A stretch of DNA of 64,000 nucleotides from Xylophilus sp. GW821-FHT01B05 (GTDB lineage: Bacteria; Pseudomonadota; Gammaproteobacteria; Burkholderiales; Burkholderiaceae_C). The notes beneath the pieces are model-generated. The model ran no database searches. It saw only the letters and a program-made list of their open reading frames with translations, and had not been told where the DNA came from. Both the position numbers and the translations under genes were made by a program. Position 1 is the first letter of the stretch, and each line of letters opens with the position of its first letter. Below are positions 17,672-26,221 of this stretch, piece by piece. The stretch covers positions 2,356,001 to 2,420,000 of the forward strand of contig CP152408.1 of the NCBI GenBank assembly GCA_038961845.1, read 5' to 3'.

Positions 17672-19177
17672 ATGACTGACACGACTCCACGAATCTCTGT
17701 TGCTTCAGGCGACACGCAACTGGCCGGTGACCCGGTCGATCCCCTGTTTCCCGATGCCTTGCTGGTGGACTCCCTGGACCTGGAGGCGCAGGGCGTTGCC
17801 CGCCGTGCCGACGGCAAAGTGGTGTTCATCGACGGTGCATTGCCGACCGAGCTTGTCAGCGCGCAAAGCTTTCGCCGCAAAAACAACTGGGAGCAGGCGA
17901 ACCTCACGACCATCCACCGCGAGTCGTCCCAGCGCGTGCGCCCGGGTTGCCCGCATTTCGGCCTGCATGCCGGGTCTTGCGGTGGCTGCAAGATGCAGCA
18001 TCTGCATGCCGGCGCGCAGGTGGCCGTGAAGCAGCGCGTGCTGGAAGACAACCTGTGGCATCTGGGCAAGGTGCGGCCCGAAATGCTGCTGCGGCCGATC
18101 GAAGGACCGGCCTGGCACTACCGCTACCGCGCCCGTCTGTCCGTGCGCTACGTGCAGAAAAAAGGCACGGTGCTGGTGGGCTTCCATGAGCGCAAGAGCC
18201 GCTATATCGCCGACATGCCCAGCTGCGAGGTGCTGCCGGTCCATGTGAGTGCCATGTTGGTGCCTTTGCGCGCCTTGCTGGGCACCATGGACGCGCGCGA
18301 AACCTGCCCGCAGATCGAGGTAGCCTGCGGCGATAGCGTCACGGCGCTGGTCCTGCGGCACCTGGAGCCGCTGTCTGCGGCCGACCTGGAGCGGCTGCGC
18401 GCCTTTGCCGCACAGTACGACGTGCAGTGGTGGCTGCAATCCAAGGGCCCGGAGACGGTGCGATTGCTGGACGATGCGGTGCCGACACTGAGCTATGCCT
18501 TGCCCGAGTTCGGCATCCTCATGCCCTTCAAGCCCACCGATTTCACGCAGGTCAACCCGCAGATCAACCGCATCCTGGTGGGCCGGGCGCTGCGCCTGCT
18601 TGATGTGCAGCGCGACGAGCGCGTGATCGACTGGTTTTGCGGACTGGGCAACTTCACCTTGCCCCTGGCCACGCAGGCCGGCAGCGTACTCGGCATTGAA
18701 GGCAGCGAGGCGCTGGTCGCGCGCTCGCGCGAAAATTATCAAGGAAATGTGGCTCAAGTCCAGGGTGGTAGCCGGCTTTGTGCTGCTGAATTTGTAGCAC
18801 GCAATCTTTTCGAGATGACACCTGCCGCACTGCTGCAGGATGGCGTCGCGCAAAAATGGCTGGTGGACCCACCGCGTGAAGGCGCTTTTGCATTGGCCAA
18901 GGCGCTGGTGGACCTGCATCAGCTGCGCACGGGCCAGACGCCGTCCGGCGACTGGCCGCAGGGTGCCTTGCCCGACCCGGCGGCGGTCGCCGCCTGGCAG
19001 CCGCCGCGCCGCATCGTCTATGTCAGCTGCAATCCCGCCACCCTGGCGCGGGATGCGGGCTTGCTGGTGCACCAGGCCGGCTATCGCTGCACGGCGGCCG
19101 GGGCCGTCAACATGTTCCCCCACACGGCGCATGTGGAGAGCATGGCGGTGTTCGATCTGGTGGAGCAGCCGGCCTAG
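17672..19177 (+). CDS. rlmD: 23S rRNA (uracil-1939-C5)-methyltransferase RlmD
   Basis: 501 aa, somewhat longer than the ~430-470 usual. An N-terminal TRAM-like segment is followed by the Fe-S cysteine cluster [20 protein letters not shown]-binding [14 protein letters not shown] and the catalytic-cysteine motif [11 protein letters not shown] are intact. It makes m5U1939 in 23S rRNA. Residues ~358-376 ([16 protein letters not shown] region) are encoded by a copy of the interspersed repeat, in frame, in the variable stretch between the SAM motif and [10 protein letters not shown] second insertion (around [14 protein letters not shown]) precedes the catalytic cysteine. Confidence 0.93.
   Translation: MTDTTPRISVASGDTQLAGDPVDPLFPDALLVDSLDLEAQGVARRADGKVVFIDGALPTELVSAQSFRRKNNWEQANLTTIHRESSQRVRPGCPHFGLHAGSCGGCKMQHLHAGAQVAVKQRVLEDNLWHLGKVRPEMLLRPIEGPAWHYRYRARLSVRYVQKKGTVLVGFHERKSRYIADMPSCEVLPVHVSAMLVPLRALLGTMDARETCPQIEVACGDSVTALVLRHLEPLSAADLERLRAFAAQYDVQWWLQSKGPETVRLLDDAVPTLSYALPEFGILMPFKPTDFTQVNPQINRILVGRALRLLDVQRDERVIDWFCGLGNFTLPLATQAGSVLGIEGSEALVARSRENYQGNVAQVQGGSRLCAAEFVARNLFEMTPAALLQDGVAQKWLVDPPREGAFALAKALVDLHQLRTGQTPSGDWPQGALPDPAAVAAWQPPRRIVYVSCNPATLARDAGLLVHQAGYRCTAAGAVNMFPHTAHVESMAVFDLVEQPA
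18744..18799 (+). repeat. Interspersed 56-bp repeat (copy inside rlmD)
   Basis: This stretch starts GAAATGTGGCTCAAGTCCAG and ends GAATTTGTAGCA. Sixteen of its first 20 bases match the intergenic copy at 42948-43003, and its end matches the GTAGCA end of the copy at 55936-55991. It is richer in A/T than the rest of rlmD and is read in frame. Confidence 0.6.
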
Positions 19178-19188
19178 CCCGGGCCATG

Positions 19189-19566
19189 TCACAGGGCGGC
19201 GGCGCGCCCAGCCTGGCGCGGGCGCGGCGGGGTGGACAGCAGCTTCTCCGTCGTCTTGTCGATGCCGGCTTCAGGGTCGGCCTCCGCGCTGGCCGTCGTC
19301 GGGCCAATAACCGAGGCCTGGCCGGCAATCTTGTTGTCGCGCATGTACTGGTCCATGTCCTTCCAGCCCGCGAACACTGCAGCCTTGGTGGCCTTGGGGT
19401 TCAGGTTGTAGCAGTCCTCTATGCCGCGCAAGGCATAGCGGCAGGCGCCGCCTATGGCCCGGGCATCGGCCTCGCGTTGGGCAATGCGGGGGTCGGGCCC
19501 CAGGCCGGGGACATCGCAGCCCGCCAGCAAGGCGAGAAGGGCAAGGCACAGCAGTCGGATCGGCAT
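19189..19566 (-). CDS. Small conserved-looking lipoprotein of unknown function
   Basis: 125 aa from ATG 19566 (a TTG at 19578 is the alternative). The start MPIRLLCLALLALLAGC is a lipoprotein signal with lipobox LLAGC. The mature part is mostly charged, with a possible disulfide pair (GGACRYALRGIEDCYNLNP) and a WKDMDQYMRDNKI stretch. I recognise no domain. It converges with rlmD (11 bp between stops) and lies downstream of the Bax-inhibitor gene on the same strand. Confidence 0.6.
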   Translation of the reverse strand: MPIRLLCLALLALLAGCDVPGLGPDPRIAQREADARAIGGACRYALRGIEDCYNLNPKATKAAVFAGWKDMDQYMRDNKIAGQASVIGPTTASAEADPEAGIDKTTEKLLSTPPRPRQAGRAAAL

Positions 19567-19661
19567 GGGCTGGGGCAAACGGCTTTGTCGGGAATGGACT
19601 CTTCCAGATTATCGGCAGCAGGCTTGCCAACTGGAGGCCTGCGGAGCCCCCCGACCCAAAG

Positions 19662-19682
19662 AAAAAGGCCCCGCAGGGCCTT
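19662..19682 (-). terminator. Rho-independent terminator after the BI-1 gene
   Basis: On the minus strand AAGGCC-CTGCGG-GGCCTT forms a short GC hairpin followed by a run of T (complement of 19662-19666). It lies about 40 bp after the stop of the Bax-inhibitor gene. Confidence 0.7.
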
Positions 19683-19720
19683 GGTCATCAGGCTGCCGCA
19701 GCAGCCCGTGGATGTGGGCG

Positions 19721-20419
19721 TCAGTCGCGCTCGCCGCCAAAGATGCCGAGCAGGGCAAGCAGGCTCTGGAACACATTGAACAGATCGAGGTAGAGCGACA
19801 GCGTGGCGCTGATGTAGTTGGTCTCGCCGCCGTCGAGGATCTGCTTCAGGTCGTACAGCATGTAGGCACTGAAGATGCCAATCGCCGCCACCGACATGGC
19901 CAGCATGCCGGCCGAAGAGCCCACGAAAAGATTGATCACCGATCCCGCCAGCAGCACCAGCACGCCGACGAACAGCCACTTGCCCATACCAGAGAGATCA
20001 CGCTTGATCACGCTAGCCAGGCTGGCCATCACGAAGAACACGCCGGCCGTGCCGCCAAACGCGGTCATGATCAACTCCGACCCGTTCTTGAAGCCCAGCA
20101 CCATCGCGATCAGGCGCGACAGCATCAGGCCCATGAAGAAGGTGAAGGCCAGCAGCACGGGAACGCCGGCGGCGGAATTCTTGGTCTTCTGGATCGCGAA
20201 CATGAAGCCGAAGGCCCCCACCAGGAAGACGATCATGCCCATGCCACCGCGCAGTGACTGGGTAATGCCGGTCTGCACGCCGATCCAGGCGCCCAGCACC
20301 GTAGGCAGCAGGCTCAATGCCAGCAACCAGTAGGTATTGCGCATGACCCGCTGGCGCTGTTCTTGCGAGACGTCGTAGCCGTAGCCTGTACGGCCGATGG
20401 TTTGCAATTGGTCGTTCAT
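19721..20419 (-). CDS. Bax inhibitor-1 / YccA family membrane protein
   Basis: 232 aa from MNDQLQTIGRTGYGYD; AAGGAG lies six bases before the ATG, which rules out the upstream in-frame start at 20458. About seven hydrophobic segments follow, including TYWLLALSLLPTVLGAWIGV, MLAMSVAAIGIFSAYMLYD and a C-terminal LYLDLFNVFQSLLALLGIFG with the family's conserved acidic residues in the last helices. Members modulate the FtsH protease (YccA) or act as ion/proton leak channels. A terminator follows. Confidence 0.9.
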   Translation of the reverse strand: MNDQLQTIGRTGYGYDVSQEQRQRVMRNTYWLLALSLLPTVLGAWIGVQTGITQSLRGGMGMIVFLVGAFGFMFAIQKTKNSAAGVPVLLAFTFFMGLMLSRLIAMVLGFKNGSELIMTAFGGTAGVFFVMASLASVIKRDLSGMGKWLFVGVLVLLAGSVINLFVGSSAGMLAMSVAAIGIFSAYMLYDLKQILDGGETNYISATLSLYLDLFNVFQSLLALLGIFGGERD

Positions 20420-20636
20420 GTCTACTCCTTGAACATCTGCGGATGCGCAGACAACCACCTGCGGCAGTGCTTGCAGGCTTTGCCATTCTAGGCGGAGGCC
20501 GCCGCGCGCCTGTGCCGAAAGACCTTCCGGCTTTCTTCCTACTTTTTGTAAGGATACCTTTGCGGAATTGTCAGGCCCGCGCGGCAGATTGCGCGGTTAT
20601 GCTGGCACGCTTTTTTCCTTCCAGAGGGCTATTTCC

Positions 20637-21044
20637 ATGAAGACCAAATCCACACTCGAACTCGCCGACATCAAGAAGATCGCCGCAGCAGCAGAGGCTG
20701 AGGCGCTGCGCAACAAGTGGGCGGTGAGCATTGCCATCGTCGACGACGGTGGGCACCTGCTGTGGCTGCAGCGGCTCGACGGCGCGGCCCCCATCTCTGC
20801 CCATATCGCTCCGGCCAAGGCGCATACGGCGGCAGTCGGCCGGCGCGAAAGCAAGAGCTATGAGGACATGGTCAACGGCGGTCGGGTGTCCTTCCTGTCG
20901 GCGCCTGACCTCAAGGGCTTGCTGGAAGGCGGCGTGCCCATCTTGAAAGATGGCGAGTGCATTGGTGCCATCGGCGTCAGCGGCGTGAAGTCCAGTGAGG
21001 ATGTGCAGATCGGCAAGGCAGGCATTGCCGCCCTGGGCCTGTAA
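20637..21044 (+). CDS. HbpS/GlcG-like protein (DUF336)
   Basis: 135 aa from MKTKSTLELADIKKI. The HbpS/GlcG fold is recognised from AEAEALRNKWAVSIAIVDDGGHLLWLQRLDGA, then APAKAHTAAVGRRESK and the glycine-rich GGVPILKDGECIGAIGVSGVKSSEDVQIGKAG. Family members include the heme-binding HbpS and GlcG of glycolate loci. No signal peptide is seen and no glc gene is close. The neighbouring hemP/tonB block makes heme binding possible but unproven. A strong terminator follows at 21078. Confidence 0.8.
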   Translation: MKTKSTLELADIKKIAAAAEAEALRNKWAVSIAIVDDGGHLLWLQRLDGAAPISAHIAPAKAHTAAVGRRESKSYEDMVNGGRVSFLSAPDLKGLLEGGVPILKDGECIGAIGVSGVKSSEDVQIGKAGIAALGL

Positions 21045-21077
21045 GCGTTTCGCCGCGAGATGGATGCGGCGAGCATG

Positions 21078-21106
21078 AAAAAGCCGACCTGTTGGTCGGC
21101 TTTTTT
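21078..21106 (+). terminator. Rho-independent terminator after the HbpS/GlcG gene
   Basis: GCCGACC-TGTT-GGTCGGC with a six-T run on the right and an A-run on the left. It may work in both directions and would also stop hemP transcripts from the minus strand. Confidence 0.85.
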
Positions 21107-21211
21107 GCGATGGTGGCGGGAAAAAATGCGTGGCTGGACGGCGAACCGTTGGCTAGCAAAAACGACCCTTGGAGACTTGTGAAAGTCTTTTGAGTCGCCC
21201 CACGATGAAAC

Positions 21212-21424
21212 TTATTTGGTCAGGATCAGCTTGCCCAGCCGTGTGGCTTGCAGGCGGTAGATGGAGCCGTTGTGGCTGATCTCTACCGCCTTGCGGCCGC
21301 GTAGCAGCGCTGCACTTTCCACGGCCGCCTGCTCGACGGAAGAGTTCAGGCTGGTCCGAGACATCTCGGCATAGACCTGTTGCGTGGACATCAGAGCGGC
21401 CTGAGAGGAGGTACTTGCGTGCAT
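21212..21424 (-). CDS. hemP: Hemin uptake protein HemP
   Basis: 70 aa, with the conserved HemP core LLRGRKAVEISHNGSIYRLQATRLGKLILTK at the C-terminal end; the first ~35 residues are variable. A shorter start (Met12, MSTQQVY) is possible. HemP is a small protein linked to heme uptake loci; in Burkholderia it has been described as an activator of heme-receptor expression. A Fur-box-like site lies ~30 bp upstream, so iron repression is likely. No heme receptor gene is adjacent. Confidence 0.85.
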   Translation of the reverse strand: MHASTSSQAALMSTQQVYAEMSRTSLNSSVEQAAVESAALLRGRKAVEISHNGSIYRLQATRLGKLILTK

Positions 21425-21452
21425 GGAGGAGTTCCTTTGCGAATTCGCGATT

Positions 21453-21472
21453 GGTTAATGATAACCATTCTC
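21453..21472 (-). promoter_or_regulatory. Fur-box-like site upstream of hemP
   Basis: The minus strand reads GAGAATGGTTATCATTAACC, a good match to the GATAATGATAATCATTATC Fur consensus pattern. It sits 29 bp before the hemP start, where it would cover the promoter. Confidence 0.7.
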
Positions 21473-21552
21473 AAAAATGCGTCAAGCAAGGAATTCAGGT
21501 ATTTCTGTATCTTCGCGCTACCGGCCGCGCTGCGGCGTGCCGGCGCGCACCG

Positions 21553-21963
21553 TCACTTCTTCGGTTCGGTGATGAAGCCGATCTTCTTCACGCCAGCCTG
21601 TTGCGCCGCAGACATGGCCTGGGCAACACGTTCGTAGCGCACGTCCTTGTCGCCGCGGATATGCAGTTCGGGCTGCGGCGTCTTGTGGCCTTCGGCTTCC
21701 AGCCGCGGCGCGAGGTCCGCATCATCGATGCGACTGTCGTTCCAGAAGTAGCTGCCGTCGGCCGCTACGCTCAGGCGTATCGTCTCGGGCTTGACGTCCT
21801 CGGGCTGGCTCGAGGCGCGTGGGAGGTCGATCTGGACGGCATCCTTCATCACCGGGACGGTGATGATGAAGATGATGAGCAGCACCAGCATGACGTCCAC
21901 GAGGGGCGTCATGTTGATCTCGTTCATCACCTCGTCAGAGTCGTCCTGCGTTCCGAAGGCCAT
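21553..21963 (-). CDS. exbD: TonB-system energising protein ExbD
   Basis: 136 aa. It has one N-terminal transmembrane helix (MTPLVDVMLVLLIIFIITVPV) with the essential Asp of the ExbD/TolR family in PLVDVMLV, then a periplasmic domain. Together with ExbB it converts proton-motive force for TonB. The start is 1 bp after the exbB stop, as in an operon. Confidence 0.95.
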   Translation of the reverse strand: MAFGTQDDSDEVMNEINMTPLVDVMLVLLIIFIITVPVMKDAVQIDLPRASSQPEDVKPETIRLSVAADGSYFWNDSRIDDADLAPRLEAEGHKTPQPELHIRGDKDVRYERVAQAMSAAQQAGVKKIGFITEPKK

Positions 21964-21964
21964 C

Positions 21965-22681
21965 TCAGGCCCCCTTCTTGAGCGGCAGCACTGTCGCCGA
22001 GCCGCTCATGTTGACGCGGGCGCCGGTCACGAAGTAAGCGTGCAGGTCATGGGCGAAGCTGTTGAGCTTGCTCAGCACTGACTTGTTGCCGCGGACCAGG
22101 GTGTTGTAGCCCAGCACAGCGGGGATGGCAACGGCCAAGCCCAGTGCCGTCATGATCAGCGCCTCGCCGATCGGGCCCGCCACCTTGTCGATGCTGGCCT
22201 GGCCAGAGGTGCCGATGCTCATCAGTGCATGGTAGATGCCCCACACCGTGCCGAAGAGTCCAATGAATGGTGCAGTGGAGCCGACCGACGCAAGAATGGC
22301 CAGCCCGGATTGCAGCCGTGCGGTCACTTCGTCGATGCCGTTGCGCAGCGTGCGCGTGACCCAGTCGCTCACGTCCAGGCTGTCGTGCAGGTGTGCCTTG
22401 GTGTTGCGGTGGTGGGCCGTGGCCTCGCGGCCTTCCACTGCCAGTTGCCGGAACGGGTTGGCCGCATCGGCGCCCAGTTTGGTCAGGCCGGCGGCGAAGT
22501 CCTCGCTATGCCAGAAGTCTTCGGCATTGCGGGCAAATTTCTTGTAGCGCACGACATCCAGTGCCTTTATCAGTATGACCACCCAGGATGCGAGCGACAT
22601 GCCCAGCAGCAGCACTGCGACTGCCTTGATGACAAAGTCGCCCTGAGTCCAGACGTTGGCAAGGCCGAATTGCGAATCCAT
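21965..22681 (-). CDS. exbB: TonB-system proton channel ExbB (MotA/TolQ/ExbB family)
   Basis: 238 aa. An N-terminal membrane helix (AVAVLLLGMSLASWVVILIKA) is followed by a cytoplasmic loop and two C-terminal helices (LAILASVGSTAPFIGLFGTVWGIYHAL; GEALIMTALGLAVAIPAVLGYN) carrying the family signature. It is the middle gene of tonB-exbB-exbD, and 16 bp separate it from tonB. Confidence 0.95.
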   Translation of the reverse strand: MDSQFGLANVWTQGDFVIKAVAVLLLGMSLASWVVILIKALDVVRYKKFARNAEDFWHSEDFAAGLTKLGADAANPFRQLAVEGREATAHHRNTKAHLHDSLDVSDWVTRTLRNGIDEVTARLQSGLAILASVGSTAPFIGLFGTVWGIYHALMSIGTSGQASIDKVAGPIGEALIMTALGLAVAIPAVLGYNTLVRGNKSVLSKLNSFAHDLHAYFVTGARVNMSGSATVLPLKKGA

Positions 22682-22697
22682 AAATACTCCAGAGAAA

Positions 22698-23402
22698 TTA
22701 TTCGAGAACGAAGTTGATCGGAACCTTGAACCACATGGCTTCTGCCACGCCGTTGCGCTTGCCAGGCGTAAAGCGCCACTTCAAGACCGTGTCATAGGCT
22801 TGCTTGTCCAGCCGCTCGTAACCGCTGGACTTGGAAATTTCCGCGCGTTCGGGCTGGCCCTGCGCATTGATCAAAACGCGGATCTCCACCTTCCCCTGCT
22901 CTCCCAGCCGCTTGCTGATGGGCGGATAGGCAGGCTTTGGGTTTTGCAGATAGTCGGCGTCGCTCGACGGCAGGACGATCTGGGGCGGCGCCGGAGGCGC
23001 TGGCGGAGCAGGGGGAGGTGAGGGTGGTGTGGCTGGAGCCTCGATCGGTGGTGCTGGCGGCTGTGGCGTGGTCACACCAGCCGGGGCATTGGGCGACGGG
23101 GTTGGATCGGCAATAGCAACCGGGCGCGGCGCGGGCGGCGGTGGCGGGGCCTTCTTGATCGGCGGAGCGGGAGTCGGCGGTGGCTTCGGCGTTGGTGGCG
23201 GCGGCGCAGGCGGAATCTGAGGCTCTGGCGGGGTGATGATCTCGCTGATGATCTCAGCGGGAACTATCACTTCAATGGCGCGCTGCACCAAGCCCGACTG
23301 GATGGCCCAGAGCACAGCCACGTGAAAGAGAACGACGCCGCCAACGATGGCGGCATTCCTGCTGATACGTGGTGCAGGAACGTAGCGTTGTGAAACTGTC
23401 AT
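22698..23402 (-). CDS. tonB: Energy transducer TonB
   Basis: 234 aa from ATG 23402 (MTVSQRYVPAPR); a GTG at 23432 would add ten residues. A single signal anchor (AAIVGGVVLFHVAVLWAIQ) is followed by a long Pro-rich spacer and the C-terminal TonB domain (PAYPPISKRLGEQGKVEIRV ... YDTVLKWRFTPGKRNG). It carries energy to outer-membrane siderophore/heme receptors, none of which is encoded here. It is first in the tonB-exbB-exbD unit. Confidence 0.93.
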   Translation of the reverse strand: MTVSQRYVPAPRISRNAAIVGGVVLFHVAVLWAIQSGLVQRAIEVIVPAEIISEIITPPEPQIPPAPPPPTPKPPPTPAPPIKKAPPPPPAPRPVAIADPTPSPNAPAGVTTPQPPAPPIEAPATPPSPPPAPPAPPAPPQIVLPSSDADYLQNPKPAYPPISKRLGEQGKVEIRVLINAQGQPERAEISKSSGYERLDKQAYDTVLKWRFTPGKRNGVAEAMWFKVPINFVLE

Positions 23403-23485
23403 GTCGGCGGCGCGATCCGCAGAAACGGTCACGCGCAGGGAGTTTTATTTACGGAATATCCACCACGCCGAGCCTGCCACCAGGA

Positions 23486-23758
23486 TCAGGCTACCGCCGA
23501 GGACCGAGAGCAGTTCCATGCCTGACTGTCCGTGATGGCGGGCGAGAGCTGGATGACATGAGGCCCCAGATCGCGTTGCAATGCAGCGACCGGATGCGAG
23601 GCACTGCACTGCGCGACGACATCGCGTGCGCAGTTTTCGCATTGGCCGCACTGCGTGGCTACGCCCAATTCGAACTGGATGTCGTCAAAGCTCAGCCCCG
23701 CTCGCACGTGGCGGGCAATTTCGCGGTCTGAAACCCGATGGCATACGCAGACAATCAT
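23486..23758 (-). CDS. bfd: Bacterioferritin-associated ferredoxin-like protein (Bfd)
   Basis: 90 aa. MIVCVCHRVSDREI and TQCGQCENC give cysteines at 4, 6, 37, 40 and 43; Bfd-type [2Fe-2S] domains use the C-x-C ... C-x2-C set. Bfd reduces bacterioferritin iron for release. The last ~30 residues are an extra variable tail. A Fur-box-like palindrome lies 43 bp upstream, matching expression under iron starvation. It is followed by tonB on the same strand. Confidence 0.85.
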   Translation of the reverse strand: MIVCVCHRVSDREIARHVRAGLSFDDIQFELGVATQCGQCENCARDVVAQCSASHPVAALQRDLGPHVIQLSPAITDSQAWNCSRSSAVA

Positions 23759-23800
23759 GGCAAGGCAAATGGCGGGCAGGTGGATGGGTGCGCCAAGTAT

Positions 23801-23820
23801 AAATGCGAATTCGTCGCATT
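23801..23820 (-). promoter_or_regulatory. Fur-box-like palindrome upstream of bfd
   Basis: AAATGCGAATTCGTCGCATT has inverted halves (AATGCGA / TCGCATT), the form usual for Fur sites in betaproteobacteria. It is 43 bp upstream of the bfd start and could control the whole bfd-tonB-exbB-exbD run. Confidence 0.65.
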
Positions 23821-23925
23821 AATAGAGGGCGGGGCGATAGCCTGCTGCGCGCAAGGATTTTGTGATGCCAGACGGTTGCCATGGCAATGCATTTGGGGCG
23901 GAGTCCATGGCCGCTTTCTTCGGCT

Positions 23926-23963
23926 ACAAGCAAAAGGCCGGCAAGAGCCGGCCTTTTGCTTGT
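23926..23963 (-). terminator. Long perfect hairpin terminator after the SWIB gene
   Basis: A 17-bp perfect stem (23926-23942 with 23947-23963) closes a 4-base loop (AAGA), with TTTTG on the right arm. It lies 11 bp past the SWIB stop. It is symmetric and may act in both directions. Confidence 0.75.
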
Positions 23964-23974
23964 AGCGCTGCGGA

Positions 23975-24301
23975 TCAGCTTACATGCTTCCCAATGAGCG
24001 CAGCCAGCTCGAACATCGAGACCTGGTCCTTGCCGAAGATCAGCTTGAGCTTGGCATCGGCATTGATGTTGCGCTTGTTAGCCTTGTCTTGCAGGTCATG
24101 CTTCTTGATGTAGATCCAGAGCTTGCTGACGATTTCGGTGCGCGGCAGTGGAGCCGTGCCGACCACGGCAGCCAGCGCAGGGCTGGGCGTCAGGGCCTTC
24201 ATGAATGCGGCGTTGGGCGTGCGCTTCGCAGCGGGCGCCTTCTTTGCCGGTGTCACCTTCTCGGCCGGAGCCTTCGCAGGTGCTTTCTTTGCAGTTGCCA
24301 T
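23975..24301 (-). CDS. SWIB/MDM2-domain protein
   Basis: 108 aa from MATAKKAPAKAPAEK, with AAGGAAAA just upstream; the frame runs back to 24499 but that part is not protein-like. A Lys/Ala/Pro-rich basic N-terminus (residues 1-~35) resembles histone-H1-type tails. It precedes a SWIB domain (LPRTEIVSKLWIYIKKHDLQD, NADAKLKLIFGK, MFELAALIGKHVS). SWIB domains are known from eukaryotic chromatin remodellers and from chlamydiae, and small stand-alone versions are common in betaproteobacteria. A nucleoid or DNA-binding role is inferred from the basic tail. Confidence 0.88.
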   Translation of the reverse strand: MATAKKAPAKAPAEKVTPAKKAPAAKRTPNAAFMKALTPSPALAAVVGTAPLPRTEIVSKLWIYIKKHDLQDKANKRNINADAKLKLIFGKDQVSMFELAALIGKHVS

Positions 24302-24789
24302 GATCTTTTCCTTATCTGGAAGTTGGTTTTGTCCTATGGCCAGCAAGAAAGCGGCCTCTCCGCTGGCTGTGCGCATGCTACTGGAGAAAAAACGGGTTTC
24401 CAAGCGAAAACGCACTTTTTCACCCTTGGGTAGAGGGTGGGGCTTTCTTGTGGCTTTGTGTTTGCGCGAGACGTACCTGTGTCCTGGTTCGGCGGTCACG
24501 GGGCAGGTTGTTGCTGGCCCCGATGCCCCGTAATTTCATGGCGCTCACTTCGTTTCTGCATCGTGAAATTTTGAAATGTTGCGGCGCACTAAATTTTCTT
24601 GATATGAGAAATTCAATTTCTTATTGAGAAATTGAATTTATAGATCATTGATTTTATTGAGGAAAATAATAAATCTTGTATAAGACATAAGACAATTTTT
24701 TGTCTTTTATAAGACTTAAAGTTGTCTCCAGGGAATCGGCTGCAGGTCCTGCATCCAATCCGTCGTTTCATCAACCCTGGAGTGTCAAC
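24302..24789. promoter_or_regulatory. AT-rich control region between the SWIB gene and aceA
   Basis: Bases 24550-24720 are strikingly AT-rich for this genome. They contain a near-palindromic AGAAATTCAATTTCTTATTGAGAAATTGAATT block (24606-24638) and a perfect 7-bp inverted repeat AAGACAA-TTTT-TTGTCTT (24689-24706). The latter is flanked by two direct TATAAGAC copies (24680-24687 and 24708-24715). This looks like a multi-site operator/promoter for aceA. No gene is seen in it. The regulator is not encoded in the window. Confidence 0.55.
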
Positions 24790-26109
24790 ATGCCGCAAGC
24801 CATCACTGAACAACTGAGCCGTGAACAGCAAATCTCTGCGCTCGAAAAGGAATGGGGCAGCGATCCTCGCTGGAAAGGGATCAAGCGAGGCTACAGCGCT
24901 GCCGATGTTGTCCGCCTGCGTGGCTCGTTTCCCATTGAGCACACCCTGGCCCGTCGTGGCGCTGAGAAATTGTGGGATCTCGTGCATAGCGAGCCCTACG
25001 TCAATTGCCTGGGGGCGCTCACGGGGGGGCAGGCTATGCAGCAGGTCAAGGCGGGCATCAAAGCGATCTATCTGTCCGGCTGGCAAGTGGCCGCAGATAA
25101 CAACAGCTATGCGTCAATGTATCCGGACCAGTCGCTGTACCCGGTGGATTCCGTTCCGGTGGTTGTTGAACGCATCAACAACACTTTTCGCCGTGCCGAC
25201 GAAATCCAGTGGTCCAAAGGGGTCAATCCTGGTGACAAGGGGCATGTGGACTACTTCGCCCCCATCGTGGCTGATGCCGAGGCGGGCTTTGGCGGTGTGC
25301 TCAATGCGTTCGAGCTGATGAAGGCCATGATTCGCGCGGGTGCTGGCGGGGTGCACTTCGAGGACCAACTGGCGTCCGTCAAGAAGTGCGGCCATATGGG
25401 GGGGAAGGTGCTGGTGCCGACGCAGGATGCTGTGCAAAAGCTGGTGGCCGCGCGCATGGCGGCAGACGTGTGTGGTACGCCAACGCTCGTGATTGCCCGT
25501 ACCGACGCAGAGGCGGCCGACCTGATCACCAGTGATCATGACGAGAACGATAAGCCCTTCCTGACCGGTGAGCGCACTGCAGAGGGCTTCTATAAGACAC
25601 GCAAGGGCATTGACCAGGCTATTTCGCGCGCTATTGCCTATGCCCACTATGCCGATCTGGTGTGGTGCGAAACGGGCACGCCTGATCTGGCCTTTGCCAA
25701 GAAGTTTGCCGATGCCGTGCACAAGGTACACCCGGGCAAGCTGCTGGCTTACAACTGCTCGCCGTCCTTCAATTGGAGAAAGAACCTGGACGACGCGACC
25801 ATCGCCAAGTTTCAGCGGGAACTGGGCGCAATGGGCTACAAGTACCAGTTCATCACCCTGGCGGGCATCCATTCGATGTGGTTCAACATGTTCGATCTGG
25901 CGCAGGACTATGTGCAGCGTGGTATGTCCGCATATGTCGAAAAGGTGCAGGAGCCCGAGTTCGCGGCGCGCGACCGCGGCTACACCTTCGTCTCGCACCA
26001 GCAAGAGGTCGGAACCGGATACTTTGACGAGGTGACCACTGCGATCCAGGGCGGCAAGTCGAGCGTCACCGCGTTGACTGGTTCTACCGAGGAAGAGCAG
26101 TTCCACTGA
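24790..26109 (+). CDS. aceA: Isocitrate lyase (glyoxylate shunt)
   Basis: 439 aa from [16 protein letters not shown] with GGAG upstream; the frame is open from 24700 but that part is operator-like DNA. The catalytic loop [14 protein letters not shown] holds the active-site cysteine, and NCSPSFNW and the substrate-contacting [14 protein letters not shown] segment are present. It splits isocitrate into glyoxylate and succinate during growth on acetate, ethanol or fatty acids. No aceB or glcB is adjacent. The PQQ alcohol dehydrogenase plus aldehyde dehydrogenase encoded later in the window would supply such a C2 diet. Confidence 0.96.
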   Translation: MPQAITEQLSREQQISALEKEWGSDPRWKGIKRGYSAADVVRLRGSFPIEHTLARRGAEKLWDLVHSEPYVNCLGALTGGQAMQQVKAGIKAIYLSGWQVAADNNSYASMYPDQSLYPVDSVPVVVERINNTFRRADEIQWSKGVNPGDKGHVDYFAPIVADAEAGFGGVLNAFELMKAMIRAGAGGVHFEDQLASVKKCGHMGGKVLVPTQDAVQKLVAARMAADVCGTPTLVIARTDAEAADLITSDHDENDKPFLTGERTAEGFYKTRKGIDQAISRAIAYAHYADLVWCETGTPDLAFAKKFADAVHKVHPGKLLAYNCSPSFNWRKNLDDATIAKFQRELGAMGYKYQFITLAGIHSMWFNMFDLAQDYVQRGMSAYVEKVQEPEFAARDRGYTFVSHQQEVGTGYFDEVTTAIQGGKSSVTALTGSTEEEQFH

Positions 26110-26132
26110 CCCGCTCCTTCCCTGGGGCCTTG

Positions 26133-26158
26133 TGCCCGGCCTGCGTGCCGGGCATTTT
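26133..26158 (+). terminator. Rho-independent terminator after aceA
   Basis: TGCCCGGC and GCCGGGCA form an 8-bp stem around a 6-base loop, followed by TTTT. It ends the aceA transcript 24 bp after the stop. Confidence 0.75.
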
Positions 26159-26221
26159 CATGCCCGGGTGCTAAACTCTTGCGCACATTTCATCAGCAAG
26201 AGCGAGAAAGGCAATTTGGTT

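Noticed and set aside
23445..23519. 24-residue hydrophobic micro-ORF (MELLSVLGGSLILVAG...) between bfd and tonB
   Set aside because: It overlaps the bfd end in another frame and lacks a convincing ribosome site; it could be a small membrane protein but is not supported.
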